A stretch of DNA of 60,953 bases. Source: an uncultured Muribaculaceae bacterium. GTDB lineage: Bacteria; Bacteroidota; Bacteroidia; Bacteroidales; Muribaculaceae. The translations under genes and the position numbers were made by a program. Positions within the stretch are counted from its first letter, which is position 1. Every line of letters starts with the position of its first letter. The DNA lies in the NCBI GenBank assembly GCA_934667475.1, contig CAKUMB010000011.1:1-60953 (forward strand), given 5' to 3'. The notes under the pieces are model-generated. The model saw only the letters and a list, made by a program, of their open reading frames with translations, was not told the DNA's origin and searched no databases. This document shows positions 41,761 to 49,602 of this stretch, piece after piece.

Positions 41761-41768
41761 CAAAGTTA
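41761..41768 (-). promoter_or_regulatory. -7 box of the histidine phosphatase gene
   Basis: TAACTTTG on the minus strand, 23 bases before the start. Confidence 0.45.
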
Positions 41769-41816
41769 AGCATATTTTTTTGAATGCATTTCCGTTTCGC
41801 TTTGGCATATATGCGC

Positions 41817-41824
41817 TAACTTTG
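41817..41824 (+). promoter_or_regulatory. -7 box of the small TPR gene
   Basis: TAACTTTG, 29 bases before the start. The -33 region has only TTT. Confidence 0.45.
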
Positions 41825-41853
41825 CACAAACGCTAAAAAAACATCAAAACAGA

Positions 41854-42138
41854 ATGAATCAACTTGAAGAAATACGCGCCATGCTGCTTGCCGGCAAGTC
41901 GCTTGAAGCGATTGGGGCGGCAAAGCGTGTGGCTGCCGACGAAGCCGCCGATGCAGCGCAGCGCGCCGAAGCCTACTACATTATGGGCAACGCCTACCGC
42001 CAGCTCAACGACTGGAAGGGTGCGCTCGGTTGCTATTGCGAGGCCGTGGAACTCGACCCGTCGAGTCCCGCCGCCGAGGCCTATAAAGCGGCACAAGCCG
42101 TGCTTGGCTTCTACGACCACGACTTGTTTAATCCTTAA
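41854..42138 (+). CDS. Small tetratricopeptide-repeat protein
   Basis: A 94-residue protein with no signal peptide. Two TPR-like helix pairs are visible (EAYYIMGNAYRQLNDWKGAL and GCYCEAVELDPSSPAAEAYK). Proteins of this size and type are frequent in Bacteroidales as cytosolic adaptors. It stands alone between divergent and convergent neighbours. Function unknown. Confidence 0.75.
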   Translation: MNQLEEIRAMLLAGKSLEAIGAAKRVAADEAADAAQRAEAYYIMGNAYRQLNDWKGALGCYCEAVELDPSSPAAEAYKAAQAVLGFYDHDLFNP

Positions 42139-42182
42139 TTGGCAGGTGTAAATTGCTGTGGATTTGTCCTCAACCTTAAATT

Positions 42183-42950
42183 TTATTTCGTGTCAACCAC
42201 AAGGCGGTCAATGGCGAAGTATGTGGGCGTGTTTATGCCCAGCTCGCCTTTGTCGCTTGAGTCGATGGTGAAGTATATGCCCTTCACTTTGCCCAGTTGC
42301 TCAAGGTTGACGTAAGTCCAGTCTTTAATTAAAACTGGCGTGGCGTCGCGGAAGTCGGCCAGATACACTTCCACAGGTCCGGTGGTTTCGCCGCTGGCCT
42401 TCACCCCCCACACGTTGAGTTTATACCAGTCGCCAGTGGTGAATTTTTTCGACCATTTGGTGCCGTTTTTAATGGCATAGTAGGAGTAGGTGGTGTTGTT
42501 GACGAGCACCGAAACGGGAGTGAACTCGGTGCTGTCGGCATAAGTCACGTTGCACGAAGCCCCTGCCAGCGTGGCTGCATTCTCGCTTGAGTTCCAGTAA
42601 GCCACCAAGTATGGCGTGCGCTCGCCCGATTTGCCGCCACCGCCCATCACGGTATACTGGTGGTCGAGCCAGTTGCCAGTGCTATAGTCGGCCACATCGT
42701 TGCTGCGGCTTGCCACAAATCCGTTCCACACGCCCCATGCCGGAATGGCGCTGTGTGCAAACTTGAGGCCCTGCGACACCACGTTGGTGCCTTCGGCCAT
42801 TGCGTCGGTCCACACGCCATTGCTGTCATAGCTTATTTGGGTTTGGTTGAGCAGCATGGTCACTTGGGTGTTGTCGTCGTTGCTTTTGTCGCACGACGAT
42901 GCGGTGAGCAGCACAATGGCAGCCATTGCAGCAATAGTGAGATTTTTCAT
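42183..42950 (-). CDS. DUF4465 lipoprotein
   Basis: A 255-residue lipoprotein (signal ending LLTASSCDKS). The body is one beta-sandwich with family phrases GDWYKLNVWGVKASGETTG, VEVYLADFRDATP and NTPTYFAIDRLVVD. DUF4465 resembles a carbohydrate-binding-type jelly roll and is found in exported Bacteroidetes proteins. Its ATG overlaps the murI stop by 4 bases, an odd pairing of an envelope lipoprotein with a cell-wall precursor enzyme. Confidence 0.82.
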   Translation of the reverse strand: MKNLTIAAMAAIVLLTASSCDKSNDDNTQVTMLLNQTQISYDSNGVWTDAMAEGTNVVSQGLKFAHSAIPAWGVWNGFVASRSNDVADYSTGNWLDHQYTVMGGGGKSGERTPYLVAYWNSSENAATLAGASCNVTYADSTEFTPVSVLVNNTTYSYYAIKNGTKWSKKFTTGDWYKLNVWGVKASGETTGPVEVYLADFRDATPVLIKDWTYVNLEQLGKVKGIYFTIDSSDKGELGINTPTYFAIDRLVVDTK

Positions 42951-43804
42951 TTCAGAGTGATGTGTTTTGCGTTAACTTCTTCGTTTACAAAAATGCTTGC
43001 CAGACTCGAAAACCGGTCGGCGTCTTCGGTGGTGCGGTAGTCGCAGGTGCCGCCCTTCGAGCACCGCTGCTCTATTTCGGGGTGGCGCTTCAGGTAGTCG
43101 GCAAGGCTTTCGGCCACAATGCCGCCTTGAGCCACAATGTTGACGCCCGCAGGCATGTATTTCTTTATTTTGTTGATGAGCAGCGGATAGTGGGTGCAGC
43201 CCAAAATCACGGTGTCGATGCTGTTGCACTGGCTCATGAGGGCGTCTATGTCCTTTTTCACAAAGTAGTCGGCTCCGTCGTTGTCGGCCTCTTTGTTCTC
43301 AATCAGCGGCACCCACATGGGGCAGGCGTGCCCGTAGACGTGGAAGTCGGGATACATTTTGGCAATTTCCATGTCGTACGACCGGCTTTGCACCGTGCCA
43401 GGGGTGCCAAATAGGCCAATGTTGCCCGTGTGTGTGATTTTTCCAAGCTGTTCCACCGTGGGGCGGATCACGCCCAGCACGCGGCGCGATGGGTCGAGCA
43501 CAGGCAGGTCGCGCTGCTGAATTGAGCGCAGAGCCTTGGCCGATGCCGTGTTGCAAGCTATTATCACCAGGCTGCACCCCTGTTCAAACAGGTATTTCAC
43601 TGCTTGCAGCGTGAAGTCGTAGATTAGGCTGAACGAGCGGGATCCATATGGCGCACGCGCATTGTCGCCTAAAAAGATGTAGTCGTATTGTGGCAGGGAC
43701 TTGCGTATCTCGCGCAGCACCGACAGTCCGCCAAATCCGGAGTCGAACACTCCTATCGGGGCGGCCCCGTTACCATAGCTGTTGTTTGTCGTCATTGTAG
43801 TCAT
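42947..43804 (-). CDS. murI: Glutamate racemase
   Basis: A 285-residue enzyme that makes D-glutamate for peptidoglycan. Catalytic pair: Cys in VIIACNTASAKALR and Cys in VILGCTHYPLL. The substrate site includes GVFDSGFGGLSVL. The start at 43804 (MTTMTTNNSYG) is chosen; ATG at 43795 is also possible. It lies downstream of the terminator at 43850-43886, so it must have its own promoter, which I could not identify. Confidence 0.92.
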   Translation of the reverse strand: MTTMTTNNSYGNGAAPIGVFDSGFGGLSVLREIRKSLPQYDYIFLGDNARAPYGSRSFSLIYDFTLQAVKYLFEQGCSLVIIACNTASAKALRSIQQRDLPVLDPSRRVLGVIRPTVEQLGKITHTGNIGLFGTPGTVQSRSYDMEIAKMYPDFHVYGHACPMWVPLIENKEADNDGADYFVKKDIDALMSQCNSIDTVILGCTHYPLLINKIKKYMPAGVNIVAQGGIVAESLADYLKRHPEIEQRCSKGGTCDYRTTEDADRFSSLASIFVNEEVNAKHITLK

Positions 43805-43849
43805 GAAAAAAATGCTGCGCAAAATTACTGAAATTTTTTCATTGCAGCA

Positions 43850-43886
43850 TATAAAAAACAAAATCCTCGATTCAACATCGGGGATT
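43850..43886 (-). terminator. Terminator of the orphan transcription unit
   Basis: A 9-bp stem AATCCTCGA / TCGGGGATT (43862-43886, one G-U pair) with a 7-base loop. On the minus strand it continues TTGTTTTTTAT. Confidence 0.7.
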
Positions 43887-44001
43887 GCTTAACTAATTAA
43901 CCTTCTAATACCATTAACATAAACCTTAACAATGAAAAAAATTCTTTTCCGTCATCACGACGTCTCGGAATTAAAAACCTTAAAAACTAATACCATGAAA
44001 A
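43850..44001 (-). ncRNA. Candidate small RNA, about 150 nt
   Basis: It is bounded by its own -7 box and terminator, and insulated upstream by the operon terminator. The RNA is U-rich. It has two copies of AUGGUAUUAG (complements of 43905-43914 and 43987-43996) and two copies of UAAGGUU. A short hairpin CGUC/GACG, or alternatively UUCCG/CGGAA, sits in the middle. The complement of the RNA reads like Bacteroidetes leaders (AACCTTAAAAACTAATACC then ATG), so it could pair with start regions of other mRNAs. There is no protein-coding potential on the minus strand. Confidence 0.45.
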
Positions 44002-44007
44002 CCGATG

Positions 44008-44015
44008 CAAAGATA
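44008..44015 (-). promoter_or_regulatory. -7 box of the orphan transcription unit
   Basis: TATCTTTG on the minus strand. GTTG lies 17 bp upstream as a weak -33 candidate. Confidence 0.5.
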
Positions 44016-44049
44016 TGAAGTTTTATGTTTAACAACATAGTTTTCGGCC

Positions 44050-44089
44050 AAAAAAATGCCTAGTTTAGCATCTGTTAACTAAATAAGGC
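44050..44089 (-). terminator. Terminator of the dTDP-sugar/O-acetylation operon
   Basis: Stem GCCT..TTTAG / CTAAA..AGGC (44058-44089) with a 2x2 internal loop, followed on the minus strand by ATTTTTTTGG. It lies 31 bases after the stop of the SGNH-like gene. Confidence 0.7.
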
Positions 44090-44120
44090 TGCGAAGTTAA
44101 ATTCTGAATACTAAAATTAA

Positions 44121-45188
44121 CTATCTGTGTCGTATGCAGTAGGGTGAGTCAAGCGCATATTCGCGCATTTCATAGCACGAATCGAGCAACTGTGAGCATT
44201 TCGCTGCGGTAAGGTGGGCCTCGTTGTCGTAGTAGGCTTCGGCATCATTGCTCAAATGCGCATCGTGGCTGAAGTCAAACACGCGGCTATTGCCCAACTC
44301 ACACTGCAGCGCATAGAGGTCGCTCTCTGCTATGGGGCGGCGGTGGTAGCGTGGCGGTATGATTACAATGTAGTCGGTGCCGTTGGCCCGCAGCAGTTGC
44401 GCCAGGGTGCGAACTCTCGCGGCCATTTCTCCACAAATGGCCGGAGAGTAGGGTATAGGCATGGGGGTAAATGTGCGGCGTGTCATCCGCATGTGGGTGA
44501 AATACTGTCTTGGGTCATGCGCAATGAGCGAGTCGAAGTGCGCATAGTAGCTCTCGTTGATGTCTTCGATGCGGTTTTGAATGTCGCTGGTGGCAAAGTG
44601 CTTGTCCACCATCTCGCTGGCATACCGCTTGGGCCAAAGCATGTATTTAATGAACTCGGGATTGCGGAAAATGCCAAAGTAGAGCGACTGGAACTTGAGG
44701 TAGTCGCAGGCTGGAGTGGTGGCATAATGCTGGGCATAGAGGGGGTTGCCGTCTTGTGGCCAGCGGTGTAGCATGTCTTCCTCTATCACAATCAGGGCGC
44801 GCTTCACTCGGGTGCCGCGGGAGTTGATGTACCGTATTTTGTTGATGATGCCGTCAATGGTCTCCATCGAGGCGTCGTAGTGGCACACCGAGGCTCCTGC
44901 GGACAAATGCGACTTCCAGCAAGCTGCGTGGTAATATTGCGACATCGACGAGCCGAAAATGAATGAGTCGTAGTGCCTCGACGGGTTGTAGTAGTTGAAG
45001 CTTTCGGTCGACACATAGCCGTAGTTGATGGTGAGGGCAATGTCGCCGCCGGTGGTGATGTGCCCTGGGTAGCGGTGCAGCACATGAAACGGGTCGGCAA
45101 TGGCATACCACGCCAACAGCGCCGCTACAGGCAGCGCCGCCAGCAGTGTCCTGACTATGAATTTTGCCATGTTGCCGTTGTGTGCCAT
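44121..45188 (-). CDS. SGNH-like periplasmic partner of an MBOAT acyltransferase
   Basis: A 355-residue protein with one N-terminal membrane helix (IVRTLLAALPVAALLAWYA) and an exported domain. Residues near 75 hold FIFGSSMSQYY, the block I serine motif of SGNH folds. A late acidic/His segment (YYDNEAHLTAAKCSQLL) fits the block V region. Proteins of this kind (AlgX, DltD, PatB types) complete O-acetylation of exported glycans. It starts 13 bases after the MBOAT gene. The second ATG at 45170 is an alternative start. Confidence 0.75.
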   Translation of the reverse strand: MAHNGNMAKFIVRTLLAALPVAALLAWYAIADPFHVLHRYPGHITTGGDIALTINYGYVSTESFNYYNPSRHYDSFIFGSSMSQYYHAACWKSHLSAGASVCHYDASMETIDGIINKIRYINSRGTRVKRALIVIEEDMLHRWPQDGNPLYAQHYATTPACDYLKFQSLYFGIFRNPEFIKYMLWPKRYASEMVDKHFATSDIQNRIEDINESYYAHFDSLIAHDPRQYFTHMRMTRRTFTPMPIPYSPAICGEMAARVRTLAQLLRANGTDYIVIIPPRYHRRPIAESDLYALQCELGNSRVFDFSHDAHLSNDAEAYYDNEAHLTAAKCSQLLDSCYEMREYALDSPYCIRHR

Positions 45189-45201
45189 GCTTCAGTGCGA
45201 G

Positions 45202-46614
45202 TTAAAATTGAAAGTAGATGAATTGTGTGTCTTGCCCTATGCTCTTCCATGCTACTAGTGCAAGCAGGCCCCAGTAGGCAGTCCACCGCACGGCAGTGGG
45301 CAGCGTGGTGAGGCGCATCAGCGGAAACTCGCTTTTGCGCCCAATCCACTCGATGCCAATGAATGGCACCACATAGCACAGTGCCGACACGCCCATGGGC
45401 ATTGCCGCCCACTGGCCGTGAACAAGAGTGCCAGCTATTTCGCCAAGATGGGCCATGCTTGTGGCGCGGAACAGGAAAAACGTGAGTGCAAACAGCCCGA
45501 AAGTGACTGCCATGCGTGGTGCATCGCGCAACTGTGGCGGGCGGCTGTGGTCGCAGTTTTTGCCATAAGGCCACAGGCGGCACAGCACCACCAGCACGCC
45601 GTTGGCCATGCCCCAAATGATGAATGTCCAGTCGGCCCCGTGCCACAGTCCCGACAGGGTGAACACCGCCATAAGGTTGGCCACGGTGCGCCAGCGGCCG
45701 CGGCGCGACCCGCCGAGTGGAATGTACACGTAGTCGGCGAACCACCGCATGAGGGTGATGTGCCACCTGCGCCAAAGTTCGCGCATAGAGCGGGAAAACA
45801 GCGGGTAGCTGAAGTTCACGCTTAGCCTGATGTTGAGCAGCCGGGCCGACCCTATGGCAATGTCGCTGTAGCCCGAGAAATCGGCATAGATTTGCACGGT
45901 GAAGAGCGCTATGCCCAGCAGCAGCGACGGCGCGCTCATCACAGCCGGGTGGTAGAACACGTAGTCCACATATCCGGCCAGCACGTTGGCTATTACCACC
46001 TTTTTTGCAAGACCCCACAGAATCTGCCTCATGCCCGTCACGGCGGTGGCGTAGTCAAACTCTTTTTTGTGCAGAAATTGCGGCAGCAGATTTTTGGCGC
46101 GCTCAATGGGGCCGGCCACCAGCTGCGGAAAGAAGCTGATGAACACCAAAAAGGCCACCATGTTGCGCGTGGGCTTCACGTCGCCTCTATACACATCGAT
46201 GGTGTAGCTTATAGCCTGGAATGTGTAGAACGATATGCCCACGGGCAGAATTATGTTGGCTGTGGGCCAATCGGGCGTCATGCCAAAGCATTGCAGCAGC
46301 TGGACAAATGTGTCTTTAAAGAAGTTGAAGTATTTGAATGCGGCCAGTATGCCAATGTTCAGCGTAATGTTGGCCGCTGCGGCGGCTTTGCTTCGTCTGT
46401 CCTTTGCTCCGGGCCTTATCATGAGCCCCGAGGCAAATGTGCTGACCGAAGTGAGCAGCACCAGTCCCAGCATGCGCCAGTCCCACCACCCATAGAACAC
46501 GTAGCTGGCCACAAGCAGCACAGCGTTTTGCGCACTGAGCCGCCTTCGTGCTGCCCAGTAGGCTAAGAACACAATGGGCAGAAACAGCGCATAGGTGTAG
46601 GAGTCGAATTGCAA
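45202..46614 (-). CDS. MBOAT-family O-acyltransferase (AlgI-like)
   Basis: A 470-residue polytopic membrane protein with about ten helices. AlgI-type signatures: ISFYTFQAISYTIDVYRGDV, FFPQLVAGPIERAKNLLPQF and the histidine motif region FTLSGLWHGADWTFIIWG with the catalytic His. It passes acetyl groups across the membrane for O-acetylation of a surface polysaccharide. The start codon is TTG (46614), since the only in-frame codons between the upstream stop and it are AAG and CCA. It is paired with the SGNH-like gene. Confidence 0.88.
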   Translation of the reverse strand: MQFDSYTYALFLPIVFLAYWAARRRLSAQNAVLLVASYVFYGWWDWRMLGLVLLTSVSTFASGLMIRPGAKDRRSKAAAAANITLNIGILAAFKYFNFFKDTFVQLLQCFGMTPDWPTANIILPVGISFYTFQAISYTIDVYRGDVKPTRNMVAFLVFISFFPQLVAGPIERAKNLLPQFLHKKEFDYATAVTGMRQILWGLAKKVVIANVLAGYVDYVFYHPAVMSAPSLLLGIALFTVQIYADFSGYSDIAIGSARLLNIRLSVNFSYPLFSRSMRELWRRWHITLMRWFADYVYIPLGGSRRGRWRTVANLMAVFTLSGLWHGADWTFIIWGMANGVLVVLCRLWPYGKNCDHSRPPQLRDAPRMAVTFGLFALTFFLFRATSMAHLGEIAGTLVHGQWAAMPMGVSALCYVVPFIGIEWIGRKSEFPLMRLTTLPTAVRWTAYWGLLALVAWKSIGQDTQFIYFQF

Positions 46615-46651
46615 TGGCTTTTACTGTGAATGTGTTTGAAAGCAGTTTTTG

Positions 46652-47785
46652 TCAGCCCTGATATGCGTTGATGATAGCGGCTATCTCTTGGGCCGATTGT
46701 GGAGTGATGGGGTAGGCAATGGGCAGGCTCACTACCTCGCTGGCCAGCGCGCTGGCCACGGGCAGGTGCATTCCGCTCAGCTCATTGTAGCATGGCTGCT
46801 TGTGCGGCGGGGTGGCATAGTGGATGTCGGTGCCCACACCATGCTCTTTAAGGTATTCCCTGAACTGGTTGCGGCTTTCGACCCTGACCACATATTGGTG
46901 CCACACTTGCCTCATGTCAGGAAATATGGCTGGAGTGGCGACGAGTGGATTGCTGATGCTGTCGCTGTAGGCGTGCGCCACTGCGTTGCGCCTGTCGTTT
47001 TCGGCCTGCAGGTGTGTGAGCTTTACCAGCAGGAATGCGGCCTGGATTTCGTCGATGCGACAGTTGAGCCCCTTGTATATGTTGTGGTAGCGGCGGTCGG
47101 CCCCGTAGTTGGCCAGGGCGCGCACCGTGGCGGCCAGCTGCTCGTCGTCGGTGGTCACGGCTCCGCCGTCGCCCAGGGCTCCAAGGTTTTTGGTGGGGTA
47201 GAAGCTCAGAGCCCCGGCATTGCCGAGCCCGCCGGTTGCGGTGGTCCCGTTGAGGCCTGCGCAGTTGGCCTGCGCCCCTATGGCTTGCGCGTTGTCTTCA
47301 ATCACCTTCAGCCCATACTGCCTGGCTGTGTCCACCAGCGTCGCGTCGCAGCACGGTGTGCCGTACAGATGCACGGGCATCACGGCTTTCACCTTGGGCG
47401 ACATCAGGCGCAGCATTTGCTGCGAGTCGAGGTTCATGGTGTCGGGGCGCACATCGCACAGCAAAGGCTGCAACCCGTTGTCCGACACGGCCAGCACGGT
47501 GGCCACATAGGTGTTGGCGGGCACTATCACGGCATCGCCGTCGCTGAGAGCGCCCAGCTCTTTGTAGGCCCGCAGAGTGAGCCGAAGTGCGTCGAGGCCG
47601 TTGCTCACGGCCACGCAGTGCTTTGTGTGGCACACTTCGGCTATTTTACTTTCGAGGGCCTCTGTGCACTGGCCGTGCAGGTAGCGTCCCGACTCCACCA
47701 CCTGGCAGGCGGCTTGCTTCAGTTCGTCCATATATGGGGCGTTGGCCAGGGCCAGGTCAAGAAAAGGATATTGTAGTTGTTCCAT
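46652..47785 (-). CDS. dTDP-3-keto-6-deoxyhexose 3-aminotransferase (FdtB/QdtB-like)
   Basis: A 377-residue PLP enzyme of the DegT/DnrJ/EryC1/StrS family. PLP lysine is Lys199 in SFYPTKNLGALGDGG; other sites are VSNGLDALRLTLRA, VIEDNAQAIGA and the C-terminal TDIHYATPPHKQPCY. With RmlA, RmlB and a 3,4-ketoisomerase it would make dTDP-3-amino-3,6-dideoxyhexose (the Fuc3N or Qui3N series). The start at 47785 (MEQLQYPFLDL) is the family start. It follows the cupin gene by 11 bases. Confidence 0.86.
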   Translation of the reverse strand: MEQLQYPFLDLALANAPYMDELKQAACQVVESGRYLHGQCTEALESKIAEVCHTKHCVAVSNGLDALRLTLRAYKELGALSDGDAVIVPANTYVATVLAVSDNGLQPLLCDVRPDTMNLDSQQMLRLMSPKVKAVMPVHLYGTPCCDATLVDTARQYGLKVIEDNAQAIGAQANCAGLNGTTATGGLGNAGALSFYPTKNLGALGDGGAVTTDDEQLAATVRALANYGADRRYHNIYKGLNCRIDEIQAAFLLVKLTHLQAENDRRNAVAHAYSDSISNPLVATPAIFPDMRQVWHQYVVRVESRNQFREYLKEHGVGTDIHYATPPHKQPCYNELSGMHLPVASALASEVVSLPIAYPITPQSAQEIAAIINAYQG

Positions 47786-47796
47786 TATGCGCGTTA

Positions 47797-48267
47797 TTAT
47801 TCTTTTGGGTTCTGCGCCTTGCGGCGCTTGCACAATGTGCGCTGCATGAAGTCGTCGTAGTCGCGCACATAGTCACCTTCATCATAGTGTTCTGATGCCA
47901 GCACAAGGCACACCGAGCCCGACGAGAAGTTTTCTAGTGTTCGCCATATGCCTGGCACTATCAGCAGTCCTTGGTAGGGCCTGTTGAGGCAAAAACGGCG
48001 CTTCTCGGCCCCGTCGTCGAGCACCACGTCGAAGCTGCCGCTTATGGCCACTATCAACTGCCTCAGCTGCTTGTGCGAGTGGCCTCCGCGCTCGGCTCCG
48101 CCCGGCACGTCATACAAGTAGTAGCACCGCTTTACGTCAAATGGCACTTGCTCACCGTTTTCCACCACGGTGAGGTTGCCGTTGCTGTGGTGGTTTTTGT
48201 CAAGCTCTATCAGTCTGCAGTTGGCCACTGCCGATGTGCTGTGCGGGTCGGTTTGCTTAGTCGTCAT
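47797..48267 (-). CDS. Sugar 3,4-ketoisomerase (FdtA/QdtA-like cupin), intact active site
   Basis: A 156-residue WxcM-like cupin. The active-site HxH is present as GGHSHKQLRQ (His63, His65), followed by IVAISGSFDVVLDDG. FdtA/QdtA-type enzymes shift the keto group of dTDP-4-keto-6-deoxyglucose from C4 to C3. Its start overlaps the previous cupin gene by 11 bases. Whether the product is gluco or galacto configured cannot be told from the sequence. Confidence 0.83.
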   Translation of the reverse strand: MTTKQTDPHSTSAVANCRLIELDKNHHSNGNLTVVENGEQVPFDVKRCYYLYDVPGGAERGGHSHKQLRQLIVAISGSFDVVLDDGAEKRRFCLNRPYQGLLIVPGIWRTLENFSSGSVCLVLASEHYDEGDYVRDYDDFMQRTLCKRRKAQNPKE

Positions 48268-48670
48268 TCTGTTTCAGCCTTTTATATTCAGCGTAGTCCT
48301 CTATGTAGTCGCTTGGGTCATATTTTTGGTCCGATATCACAAGCACCACCGAGTTCGTAGAGAAATTGTCGATTTTGCGCCACGTCATGGGGGGCACATA
48401 CAGCCCGTAGTATGAGCGGGCCATGTGGTAGCGTGTCTCGTCGGCTCCATCATCGAGCACCACGTCGAAGCTGCCCGACAGGGCCACTATGAACTCTTGC
48501 TGCGAGCGAAATGCGTGGCCGTCGCGGTGCTTTCCGCCCGGCACATCGTAGATCCAGTAGGTGCGCGCTATGTCGAAGGGCACGTTGCCCATGCTCTCGA
48601 TTATCGACAGATTGCCGCGCGGGTCGCAAATCTTGGGCAGACTAATCAACTCCGGTTTCTTACTGCTCAT
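48257..48670 (-). CDS. Second FdtA/QdtA-like cupin with altered active site
   Basis: A 137-residue paralogue of the next gene, with the same core (YDVPGG, VALSGSFDVVLDDG). The HxH motif reads DGHAFRSQQE: His52 is kept and the second His is Phe54. In studied FdtA both histidines are needed, so this copy may be inactive, act on another substrate, or form a heterodimer with its neighbour. It overlaps rfbA by 11 bases at its start and the second cupin by 11 at its end, so expression is tightly coupled. Confidence 0.82.
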   Translation of the reverse strand: MSSKKPELISLPKICDPRGNLSIIESMGNVPFDIARTYWIYDVPGGKHRDGHAFRSQQEFIVALSGSFDVVLDDGADETRYHMARSYYGLYVPPMTWRKIDNFSTNSVVLVISDQKYDPSDYIEDYAEYKRLKQNDD

Positions 48671-49544
48671 TTCCGTTGGCCAGTGAAATCAAGTATTTGC
48701 CGTAGTGGTTTTTGCGCATCGGCTCGGCCAGCGCAAGCAGCTCGTCGGCTGTAATCCAGCCTTTGCGGAAGGCTATCTCTTCGAGCGAGGCCACCTGCAC
48801 GCCTTGGCGGTTTTCGATTGTCTGTATAAAGTTGGCCGCGTCAAGCATCGACTCGGCCGTGCCGGTGTCGAGCCACGCAAATCCGCGTCCCAGAGTCTGC
48901 ACATGCACACGTCCCTGCTCCAGATAGTGCTGGTTGACCGACGTTATCTCCAGCTCGCCACGTGCCGATGGCTTTATTCCTTTGGCAACGCTCACCACGT
49001 CGTTGGGGTAGAAGTAGAGCCCAGTCACGGCATAGTTCGATTCCGGCTGTTTGGGCTTCTCCACAATTTTTGTGGCCTGGCCGTTGCCGTCAAACGACAC
49101 CACGCCATAGCGGTTGGGGTCTTTCACAGCGTAGGCAAACAGGGTGGCGTTGCCGCTCTGCGCGGTGCGCTCCACGGCGCATGTGAGCATGCGTGTGAAG
49201 CTTTGCCCATAGAATATGTTGTCGCCAAGCACGAGGCACACGTCGTCGTTGCCAACAAAGTCCTCGCCTATGATAAACGCCTGGGCCAGGCCCTCTGGAC
49301 GTGGCTGCTCGGCATAGCTGAAGTTCACACCTATTTCTTTGCCGCTGCCCAGCAGCCGCCTGAATGCGGGCAGGTCGGTGGGGGTGGAAATCACCAGAAT
49401 GTCTCTGATGCCGGCCAGCATCAGCACCGATATTGGGTAATACACCATGGGCTTGTCGTAGATGGGCACCAGTTGTTTCGATACCCCTTTGGTTATGGGG
49501 TAGAGCCTCGTGCCCGAGCCTCCTGCTAAAACTATACCTTTCAT
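48660..49544 (-). CDS. rfbA: Glucose-1-phosphate thymidylyltransferase
   Basis: A 294-residue nucleotidyltransferase (RmlA). It makes dTDP-glucose from dTTP and glucose 1-phosphate. The N-terminal signature is KGIVLAGGSGTRLYPITKGV, then VPIYDKPMVYYPISVLMLAG and LVLGDNIFYG. The length is typical. It is the second gene of the operon, 58 bases after rfbB. Confidence 0.95.
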   Translation of the reverse strand: MKGIVLAGGSGTRLYPITKGVSKQLVPIYDKPMVYYPISVLMLAGIRDILVISTPTDLPAFRRLLGSGKEIGVNFSYAEQPRPEGLAQAFIIGEDFVGNDDVCLVLGDNIFYGQSFTRMLTCAVERTAQSGNATLFAYAVKDPNRYGVVSFDGNGQATKIVEKPKQPESNYAVTGLYFYPNDVVSVAKGIKPSARGELEITSVNQHYLEQGRVHVQTLGRGFAWLDTGTAESMLDAANFIQTIENRQGVQVASLEEIAFRKGWITADELLALAEPMRKNHYGKYLISLANGNEQ

Positions 49545-49602
49545 CGCTATCTCGTAGATAATTTTGTTCTTTTATTGTAAGAGTTGGTGAATTGCACAGG
49601 CG

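Larger units (their letters stand above)
43805..44120. other. 316-base gap with two terminators and an orphan promoter
   Basis: From right to left on the minus strand: terminator of the sugar operon (44050-44089), a -7 box (44008-44015), about 150 transcribed bases and a second terminator (43850-43886). On the plus strand a 28-codon frame (43932-44018) begins MKKILFRHHDVSEL, but no plus-strand promoter was found. Confidence 0.6.
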
